From an uncultured Verrucomicrobiales bacterium (GTDB lineage Bacteria; Verrucomicrobiota; Verrucomicrobiia; Verrucomicrobiales; DEV007), in assembly GCA_937893785.1 (NCBI GenBank), contig CALCSP010000135.1, forward strand, positions 1 to 12,598: a DNA stretch of 12,598 nucleotides, in the 5' to 3' direction. Under the pieces are notes generated by a model that was not told the DNA's origin, searched no databases, and saw only the letters and a program-made list of their open reading frames with translations. Shown piece after piece: positions 6,679 through 12,598 of the stretch (within the stretch, counting starts at the first letter, position 1; every line of letters begins with the position of its first letter). The position numbers and the translations under genes were made by a program.

Positions 6679-8145
6679 TTAAGCCAGAATCCGCTTCACG
6701 GGGTAGGCGTTTTCAACGCCGGTAAGGCGCTGTTGAAGACCTTGGAAAGGCACGCTGAAGCGATGGTTGTCAATGCCCATACAGTGCAGGATGGTGGCGT
6801 TTAACTCGTTGAGGTGCACTGGGTCTGCTGTGACGTTATAGCTAAAGTCATCCGTTTCCCCATAAGTCATACCCGCCCTGATACCGCCACCGGCCATCCA
6901 CATGCAAAAGTTTCTGGGGTGATGGTCACGACCATAGTTTTCTCTTGTTAGCTTGCCTTGGCAGTAGGCAGTGCGGCCGAACTCGCCACCGAAAATAACC
7001 AAGGAGTCCTTGAGCATTCCTCGCTGCTTAAGATCCTTTATCAGGGCGGTTGTGGGCTGGTCAACATCAAGGCACTGATTTTTGATGTCTTTTGGAAGGT
7101 TGCTGTGCTGATCCCGTCCACGGTGAAGAATCTGCACGACTCGCACGCCTCGCTCGATTAGTCGCCGGGTGAGTATTGCTGATTGGGCAAAGCTTCCTGG
7201 TTTTTCGACATTAGGGCCATACATTTCTAGTGTTTCCTTGCTTTCCTTGCTGAGATCCGTCAATTCGGGAACACTGGTTTGCATGCGGAAGGCCATCTCA
7301 TACTGAGCAATCCGGGTTTGTGTTTCCGGATCGCCGAATCGCTCGAAGCTCTTCTGGTTTAACTTGCCAAGTGCATTTAGCATTACGCGTCTGTCAGCAG
7401 GTAAAACCCCGGGGGGATTCTTTACATACAATACCGGATCTCCCGCACTGCGAAGCTTGACGCCGTCAAATTTCGAGGGAAGAAAGCCGCTGGTCCACAT
7501 CCTGGTAAAAAGTGCCTGGCTGGGATTTTTTACGGTTGGGGTGAGGACGACAAAGGCCGGTAAATTTTGGCTTTCGCTGCCCAGACCATAGCTGAGCCAG
7601 GAACCAAGACTGGGTTTGCCCGGAACTTCACTTCCTGTCATCACGAAGGTGCACGCCGGATCGTGGTTAATAGCCTCGGTATGGACCGACTTAATCATGG
7701 TGATATCATCGGCAATGCCTTTCATGTGGGGCACAAGCTCGCTCATCAGGATGCCGGATTTGCCGCAGCGCTCAAAGGCAAACTTGCTTGGCGCGACCGG
7801 AAAGCGTTTCTGTCTGCTGGTCATTGTGGTGATCCGCTGTCCATTGCGCACGGAGTCAGGCAATTCCTTGTCGAAAAACTTTTCCATTTGCGGCTTGTAG
7901 TCGAAAAGGTCCTGCTGGGCGGGCGCCCCATTCATGTGAAGATAGATAAGGTTTTTTGCCTTTGGTGCGAAGTGGGGTAGCCCGGGCAGTGCCGGGTGTA
8001 TGTCTCCATCGGGAGTCGGCTTGGCCGCAGCATGGTTTTCTTTTCCAAGAAGCTGGGCTAGGGCGATACCACCGACCTTTAAGCCGGCGCCCTGGAAGAA
8101 TCTACGGCGAGATTGAAATTGATGATATTCGGTGGCGGGATCCAT
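6679..8145 (-). CDS. DUF1501 family protein, Tat-exported, sulfatase-like fold
   Basis: A 488-residue protein. The N-terminus has a twin-arginine signal, SRRRFF (12-17) followed by a hydrophobic stretch GLKVGGIALAQLLG (21-34), so it should be exported folded. Family blocks in order are HFAPKAKNLIYLHMNGAPAQ (58-77), HTEAINHDPA (155-164), HRGRDQHSNLP (341-351), GGEFGRT (386-392), GRDHHPRNF (405-413) and MAGGGIRAG (417-425). The conserved His, Asp and Glu residues recall the alkaline-phosphatase/sulfatase superfamily, to which DUF1501 is related. No enzymatic activity is established for the family. ATG at 8145 lies eight bases after the PSCyt/PSD1 gene, forming the standard two-gene pair of planctomycetes and verrucomicrobia. 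The two products are thought to act together outside the cytoplasm, perhaps in polysaccharide use; that role is inference. Confidence 0.93.
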   Translation of the reverse strand: MDPATEYHQFQSRRRFFQGAGLKVGGIALAQLLGKENHAAAKPTPDGDIHPALPGLPHFAPKAKNLIYLHMNGAPAQQDLFDYKPQMEKFFDKELPDSVRNGQRITTMTSRQKRFPVAPSKFAFERCGKSGILMSELVPHMKGIADDITMIKSVHTEAINHDPACTFVMTGSEVPGKPSLGSWLSYGLGSESQNLPAFVVLTPTVKNPSQALFTRMWTSGFLPSKFDGVKLRSAGDPVLYVKNPPGVLPADRRVMLNALGKLNQKSFERFGDPETQTRIAQYEMAFRMQTSVPELTDLSKESKETLEMYGPNVEKPGSFAQSAILTRRLIERGVRVVQILHRGRDQHSNLPKDIKNQCLDVDQPTTALIKDLKQRGMLKDSLVIFGGEFGRTAYCQGKLTRENYGRDHHPRNFCMWMAGGGIRAGMTYGETDDFSYNVTADPVHLNELNATILHCMGIDNHRFSVPFQGLQQRLTGVENAYPVKRILA

Positions 8146-8153
8146 TAGAAAAT

Positions 8154-11100
8154 TCAGTTTTTGTTCACGACCTCATCCAGATTGAGGAGCAGGTTTGCTA
8201 CGAGAGTCCACGATGCGAGTTCCTGTGGCATGATTTTCTTGTCCGCGACACTCTCACCGTAGCTGATCAGTTTTTGGGAGGCTTCCAGATCATCGCGAAA
8301 GCGCTGGCGATGTTCGGTGAGCAGGTCCAGCATGATTCGTATTTCCGCTGGCTCGGGATGGCGGGAAGTTGTTGTGCGCCATGCCCAGCAAATGCGTTCT
8401 TCATCCTTAGCGCCCCCCTCCTTAATGATACGCTGGGCAAGGTTGCGTGCTGCTTCCACGTGCTGGATGTCATTCATTAACTGCAGAGCCTGCATAGGAG
8501 TGTTGCTGCGTCCCCGCACTGAGCAGCTCTGCTCCCGATTAGGACCATCGAAGGTTGCCATAAAAGGGGGTGGCGCAGTTCTCTTCAGAAAGGTGTAAAT
8601 GCTGCGGCGGTAAAGATCCTCACCCTTGCCGCGCTTGTAATTGCGGGTGTTACTGGAGGCAAAACCCACCGGTTCCCAGATATTAGGAGGTTGATAGGGC
8701 CGTACTCCTCGGCCGCCACGTTTGGCTACGAGCAGGCCACCGAGGCTTAACGCCTGGTCGCGCAGAACTTCGGCATCTAATCGGTGTCGTGGCCCCCTTG
8801 CCAGCAGGCGGTTGTCCGGGTCCTTTTCTAGCAGTGCGGGCGTGGCTTTGGATACTTGACGATAGGCATGACTGGTAAGTATCCGCTTTACAAGGCGTTG
8901 CACATCCCAGCCATCTTCCACGAATTGTGTGGCCAGCCAGTCAAGCAGCTCAGGGTGACTTGGCAATTGGCCCTGGGTACCGAAATCAGCGCTGGTTTTA
9001 ACCAGTCCTGTGCCGAAGAACTGCTGCCAGAAACGATTCACCGCGACCCGCGCAGTGAGCGGGTGCCGGCCATCGACGAGCCAGTTGGCGAGATCTAGCC
9101 TGTTGTAGTCGCGATTTTCCGGTTTTGGGGGAAGCGCCGGTAAGAAGCCGGGAACGTCACGGCTGACTTTTTCCCCAGGGTTATTGTATTCACCGCGAAT
9201 CATGACAAAGCTTTCTCGTGCCTTTGGAAGATCTGCCATGATGAAAGTGATGGCCGTATCCTTTTCAATTGCCGCTTTCTTTTTCACAAGCTCTGCTTTT
9301 TCGGCTTTCAGTGGCTCGAGTTGTTTCCGGGCGCCCAGGTATTTCTGCCCAAGCCAATATTTTTGCAATTCACTCTCCTCTTGCGCTGTCCATTTTTCGG
9401 GAGCTTTTCCCTTGAAGCGCTTTTGTAGCTCCGGGTTTAGTTCTAGATGGCGCGCTGTTTCAGGCTGTTTTTTCCAAGCCTGCCATGAGTAGTCTGGATC
9501 CTTGGCTGGGTCAGTGGTTGAGGAAATGCCAAAGTGATCCCAACCCATAGTTCCGGAAAATTGGGTAAGAGCATAACCGGTGACCGTGGTGCCCGGCTTC
9601 AGGCCCAACTTGTCTGCGGCAAACTCAAGCCGCACCCATTTGCCTTTTTCCGGAATAGGCCCCATGACAACACGCTCGAAAGTATTGACCTTGCCCCAGC
9701 CAATTTTGTCGTGGGCTCCCCAGACGGCGCGGTGATTCCACCCGCCCACATTGAACTGCACCATGACGGCTTCGGGAGGGTTTGCCGGATCAAGATAACA
9801 ATAGGCAAAAAAGGTACCGTTTTTTGGCACGGTGAATTTCCCTCCTGAATAGACATCCTGACCAGTTGCATTGTTGGCAATACGCCTAATGGCCAGATTG
9901 CCACTGAATACCGGCCCTTCTTCTTTGGTAATCAATTTTAGTGGCGGTCCAGTGGCTTCAATCTTGCCCTGGGGAAAACCATCCTCGAACCAAATGGTTT
10001 CCTTAATTGCCGGTTTAGGTGCCGGCTTTATTTCTGCCGGGTCAAGATACTTGATTTTTTCGACCGCGGCGACAATCAGCTTGTCGACGCGCGCAATCTT
10101 CAAGTCCAATTCGGCTTGGAGTTGTAATGCTCCCTCCTTTGGGACTCGCAGGACAGGGGGTGTGTCGATCTTGTTGCCATCCATTGCCGGGTCGGCAGCA
10201 CTATGAAAAAAGGAATACATTGAGTAGTATTCCTTTGTCGAAATGGGATCAAACTTGTGGTCGTGGCATACTGCACAGCCTGCAGTAAGCCCCATCCATA
10301 CTTCAGCTACCGTTGAGGTGCGTTCCACGGCATAGCGATAAATCCATTCCTCATTGATACTGCCGCCCTCACCGGTGGTCACATTGCAACGGTTGAATCC
10401 TGAAGCAATTTTCTGGTCCATCGTGGCTTTTGGCAGGAGGTCACCTGCCAGTTGCCAACGGGTGAATTCGTCAAACTTTATGTTCTGATTGAAAGCTCGC
10501 ACTACCCAGTCGCGATATGGCCACATCGATCGCTCATTATCCAGATGTAGGCCATGCGTGTCGGCATAACGTGCTAGATCCAACCAGTACCGTGCCATGT
10601 GTTCTCCGTAGGCTGGTTTCTTCATCAACTTCGCGATTAAATTTTCCACTGCCTTTGAGGATTTATCCGAAAGGAATGCATCAACATCCTTAGGGCTTGG
10701 TGGTAATCCTGTGAGATCTAGGTGAATCCGCCGGACGAGGGTTGCCGGTTCTGCTATGCGTGAGGGCTTAAGATTTTCAGCTGCGAGGCGTTCTTGGAGG
10801 AAGGCATCAATAGGATTGATTCCGGATTGTGGAACTGCAGGTTTGACCGGAGAGATAAAGGACCAGTGTTTCTCGTATTCTGCTCCCTGCAGAATCCATT
10901 TGCGTAAAGTTTCCTTTTGTTTGTCGGAAAGTTTTTTGTGTGAATCGGAAGGAGGCATGACCTCATCCCTGTCTTCTGAGATGATTCGGGCCCAAGCCTC
11001 ACTTTCTTCCAGGTTTCCTGGCATAATAGCCCTGATGCCATCGTGCTCGGCTACGGCAGCCTCCCTTTGATCAAGACGTAGTTTGGCTTTGCGCTTTTTT

Positions 11101-11291
11101 GTGTCTTGCCCATGGCACGCGAAACAGTTTTCTGAAAGAATAGGGCGGATATCACGGTTAAACCGGATGGTTTCTCCTGAAGATGCTGACCATGAACAAG
11201 TGATCAGGAGCAGGAAAAAGAGACGGCACTTATGGGCAATGAATCGGGATCGAAAAAAACAGATGGAGTGATACACGGTGAATATTTCCAA
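8154..11291 (-). CDS. PSCyt1-DUF1549-DUF1553 (Planctomycete cytochrome C) protein with inserted carbohydrate-binding-like domain
   Basis: A 1045-residue exported protein. Residues 1-40 look like a signal peptide (hydrophobic core LFFLLLITCSW, 24-34). Next come the PSCyt1 cytochrome-c-like domain (about 42-140) with CFACH at 56-60, then DUF1549/PSCyt2 (about 158-365) with a second CxxCH, CAVCH, at 339-343. A beta-rich insert (about 430-595) resembles a LamG/carbohydrate-binding module. A charged helical linker (about 612-685) precedes DUF1553/PSD1 (about 728-990), which includes NRFWQQFFGTGLV (752-764) and RRSIYTFLKRTAPP. The two CxxCH motifs suggest covalent haem; the family has no proven function but is linked by context to extracellular glycan use. 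The start is uncertain: TTG 11291 is the longest, and GTG 11276 keeps the signal peptide and suits the promoter candidate better. The DUF1501 partner follows after eight bases. Confidence 0.92.
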   Translation of the reverse strand: MEIFTVYHSICFFRSRFIAHKCRLFFLLLITCSWSASSGETIRFNRDIRPILSENCFACHGQDTKKRKAKLRLDQREAAVAEHDGIRAIMPGNLEESEAWARIISEDRDEVMPPSDSHKKLSDKQKETLRKWILQGAEYEKHWSFISPVKPAVPQSGINPIDAFLQERLAAENLKPSRIAEPATLVRRIHLDLTGLPPSPKDVDAFLSDKSSKAVENLIAKLMKKPAYGEHMARYWLDLARYADTHGLHLDNERSMWPYRDWVVRAFNQNIKFDEFTRWQLAGDLLPKATMDQKIASGFNRCNVTTGEGGSINEEWIYRYAVERTSTVAEVWMGLTAGCAVCHDHKFDPISTKEYYSMYSFFHSAADPAMDGNKIDTPPVLRVPKEGALQLQAELDLKIARVDKLIVAAVEKIKYLDPAEIKPAPKPAIKETIWFEDGFPQGKIEATGPPLKLITKEEGPVFSGNLAIRRIANNATGQDVYSGGKFTVPKNGTFFAYCYLDPANPPEAVMVQFNVGGWNHRAVWGAHDKIGWGKVNTFERVVMGPIPEKGKWVRLEFAADKLGLKPGTTVTGYALTQFSGTMGWDHFGISSTTDPAKDPDYSWQAWKKQPETARHLELNPELQKRFKGKAPEKWTAQEESELQKYWLGQKYLGARKQLEPLKAEKAELVKKKAAIEKDTAITFIMADLPKARESFVMIRGEYNNPGEKVSRDVPGFLPALPPKPENRDYNRLDLANWLVDGRHPLTARVAVNRFWQQFFGTGLVKTSADFGTQGQLPSHPELLDWLATQFVEDGWDVQRLVKRILTSHAYRQVSKATPALLEKDPDNRLLARGPRHRLDAEVLRDQALSLGGLLVAKRGGRGVRPYQPPNIWEPVGFASSNTRNYKRGKGEDLYRRSIYTFLKRTAPPPFMATFDGPNREQSCSVRGRSNTPMQALQLMNDIQHVEAARNLAQRIIKEGGAKDEERICWAWRTTTSRHPEPAEIRIMLDLLTEHRQRFRDDLEASQKLISYGESVADKKIMPQELASWTLVANLLLNLDEVVNKN

Positions 11292-11320
11292 ATAGTATCA
11301 ATCACTTGGCGTAATGTAAA
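11292..11320 (-). promoter_or_regulatory. Sigma70-like promoter candidate upstream of the PSCyt/PSD1 gene
   Basis: On the minus strand, TTTACA (11320-11315, five of six matches to the -35 consensus) and TACTAT (11297-11292, four of six to the -10) are separated by exactly 17 bases. They lie in the only sizeable intergenic gap of the window (11292-11411). The -10 box abuts TTG 11291, so transcription would start within the first codons of that frame, near 11285. That favours GTG 11276 as the true start with a very short leader. A match of this quality can arise by chance in AT-rich spacer DNA. The rest of the gap shows only a 5-bp hairpin and no terminator. Confidence 0.35.
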
Positions 11321-11411
11321 TTTTTCCCTTGTTTAGCTCTGGAATAGTGTTTTGCCGGTTATGATCGTCCATCGACGAGAAGTTGGAATACATGCCGATT
11401 GTAGCTGTTTT

Positions 11412-12598
11412 TCAGCGACGGTTTCTTTCTTGGTTTTGCGCTTTAAGTATGGCCATTCTGCGCCCAGCAAGCTGTTTGAGAACGGGCTCCTTTTGGAAAA
11501 GATAATCTTTGATTGCATCATTGGCCTGCGCAATCGCTTTGCGCCGCATCGAGAAATTTTCATTGTCTTTAAGGCTTAAGGCATATGCTTTTCGTTGCAC
11601 GACCAGTTCCTCGACATTCTGAAACGCTTTTGGAAAAGTGCTGTGCAGGGCCGCTTCCAGCGAGGCGGTGTGTTTTTCCAGTCTCTTTAGGTTGGCATCG
11701 CGAGTCATAGTCCTGCGGTGTTGTTCATAGGCGGCGTAATAAAGATGTTTGGGGAGCTGTTCCAGTTCCGCGTTCTTGGAATGAATGTACTCTTTTTCTT
11801 TTTGCCGGGCTTTGTTAACGGCCCTTTCCATTTCCTTATAGCGGAGATTTTTTTCCCTGAACTTGATACGCTCCTTGGCGATTCTCTTTGAGAGTTCCTT
11901 ATGAGTCAGGAAGGCTTCCGGGTAAGCTGACTTTAGATCTGCTTGAAGATTTGCATGGTGAGTAACCAAATTCCGGTATTGAGGGTCGTTGCGACTTAGT
12001 TTATCCTTCAGGTTGAGCATGATGAGCTCGTAGCGTTCCCGGGCATCCCGCTTGAAGGCTGGGGGGCGCGAATTTTGAGAAGCGGTCAGTTCATCCTTCT
12101 TTTTTCGCCAGCCTTTCTTTAGGACTGATTTCCAAACGCAAAAATTGTCGAAGCTGGCTCCTGTTCCACTAACCTGAAAAGCTAGGTAAGTGCGTTCGGT
12201 ATTGATGATAGGATGGCTTCCAATCACGAAGTGTTCCTTGCCTACATGGGCAACGACTTCCTCATCGTGAAACTCCACCGTCATGGTATACCATTTCCCC
12301 TTCTTGAAATCGTAGGCGCACTCTCCCTGCGTTGACGGTGAGAATTCGTTGTTTCGTTTTGCCGTATTGACTTGAAAATGTTTCGGGGAAATCTGGGTAA
12401 CCGTGTTGTATCCACCACCACCACCGGTCATGAGTCGAATTTCCGATGCTCCGTCAAAGCGGAAATCGAAGCGGAAAATTACATTGTGAAAGGCGGAGTC
12501 CTTGAGGAAAGTGCGTGCGGTTTTTTCCGGTTCGTGGTCAGTTCTCGTGAGTATTCCATCGTCAATTTTATAATGTGCGCGGATACCCCAGCGATCAC
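11412..12598 (-). CDS. DUF1080/LamG-like domain protein with coiled-coil repeat tail, 5' end cut by window
   Basis: The frame is open to the right edge of the window, giving 394 visible residues; the true start lies outside, so the ATG at 12431 is internal. The first ~165 visible residues look like a DUF1080/concanavalin-type beta sandwich: WGIRAHYKIDDGIL near the start, alternating strands such as VIFRFDFRFDG, a KGKWYTMTVEF strand and a closing FDNFCVWKSV. Such domains occur in 3-keto-disaccharide hydrolases and other glycan-binding exported proteins of this bacterial group. The remaining ~225 residues are very rich in Lys, Arg, Glu and Ala, predicted mainly helical and coiled-coil, with an internal duplication. 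The protein is probably exported, but its signal peptide is outside the window. It precedes the PSCyt/PSD1 gene by 120 bp in the same direction. No enzymatic motif is recognised; a glycan-binding or structural role is inferred. Confidence 0.75.
   Translation of the reverse strand, partial: DRWGIRAHYKIDDGILTRTDHEPEKTARTFLKDSAFHNVIFRFDFRFDGASEIRLMTGGGGGYNTVTQISPKHFQVNTAKRNNEFSPSTQGECAYDFKKGKWYTMTVEFHDEEVVAHVGKEHFVIGSHPIINTERTYLAFQVSGTGASFDNFCVWKSVLKKGWRKKKDELTASQNSRPPAFKRDARERYELIMLNLKDKLSRNDPQYRNLVTHHANLQADLKSAYPEAFLTHKELSKRIAKERIKFREKNLRYKEMERAVNKARQKEKEYIHSKNAELEQLPKHLYYAAYEQHRRTMTRDANLKRLEKHTASLEAALHSTFPKAFQNVEELVVQRKAYALSLKDNENFSMRRKAIAQANDAIKDYLFQKEPVLKQLAGRRMAILKAQNQERNRR
11469..11987 (-). 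repeat. Two diverged copies of a ~78-residue helical repeat within the coiled-coil protein
   Basis: Copy 1 is encoded at 11754-11987 and copy 2 at 11469-11699, joined by about 18 residues. The first 26 residues of each align without a gap and share 11 identities, centred on ANLQADLKSAYPEAF versus ASLEAALHSTFPKAF. The ends also correspond, KEYIHSKNAELEQL versus KDYLFQKEPVLKQL, after a gap of one or two residues. The DNA copies are too diverged to be a recent duplication. Confidence 0.7.

Noticed and set aside
7567..8480. Plus-strand open frames of 137 and 174 residues over the DUF1501 and PSCyt/PSD1 genes
   Set aside because: They are antisense to genes with firm family motifs, have no recognisable domains, and read as low-complexity reverse translations of the real genes.
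11358..11378. Small hairpin (TCGTC / GACGA, 4-base loop) after the coiled-coil gene as a terminator
   Set aside because: The stem is only five base pairs and no T tract follows on the minus strand.

Overview
This is a single-strand gene block: every convincing gene lies on the minus strand, so transcription runs from base 12598 towards base 1. The pairing of a Planctomycete-cytochrome-C/DUF1549/DUF1553 protein with a DUF1501 protein is characteristic of the Planctomycetota-Verrucomicrobiota group. Middling base composition (judged by eye), frequent TTG/GTG starts and weak ribosome binding sites fit a Verrucomicrobiota genome best, but the phylum is an inference.

Upstream half (12598 to 6679). 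First comes the 3' part of a secreted-type protein with a DUF1080/LamG-like sandwich and a charged helical tail built from two copies of a ~78-residue repeat. After a 120-bp gap holding a sigma70-like promoter candidate comes a 1045-residue PSCyt1-PSCyt2-PSD1 protein with two CxxCH haem motifs. Eight bases later is its usual partner, a DUF1501 protein with a twin-arginine signal. These families are exported proteins of unproven function, usually found near sulfatases and glycan-degrading genes.

Downstream half (6621 to 1). Seven closely packed genes form what looks like a lipid-tail modification operon: acyl-CoA desaturase, COG2907 FAD-dependent oxidoreductase, DUF1365 protein, cyclopropane-fatty-acid-synthase-like methyltransferase, DUF2062 membrane protein, DUF1295 membrane protein (steroid 5-alpha-reductase-like fold), and a second methyltransferase that resembles plant coclaurine N-methyltransferases and is cut by the window edge. 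Three junctions are stop/start overlaps (ATGA at 4360-4363 and 3551-3554, TAATG at 1657-1661); the other gaps are 4 to 18 bp. A plausible reading is that the desaturase makes cis-unsaturated acyl chains, a methyltransferase adds a one-carbon unit at the double bond, and the flavoprotein and 5-alpha-reductase-like protein carry out redox steps, with DUF1365 and DUF2062 in support roles. The oxidoreductase-DUF1365-methyltransferase trio is known from many proteobacteria; its combination here with a desaturase, DUF2062, DUF1295 and a second methyltransferase is the most interesting feature of the window.

No tRNA, rRNA, CRISPR array, insertion sequence, integrase or convincing intrinsic terminator was seen. 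The longest stretch without a gene is 120 bp.
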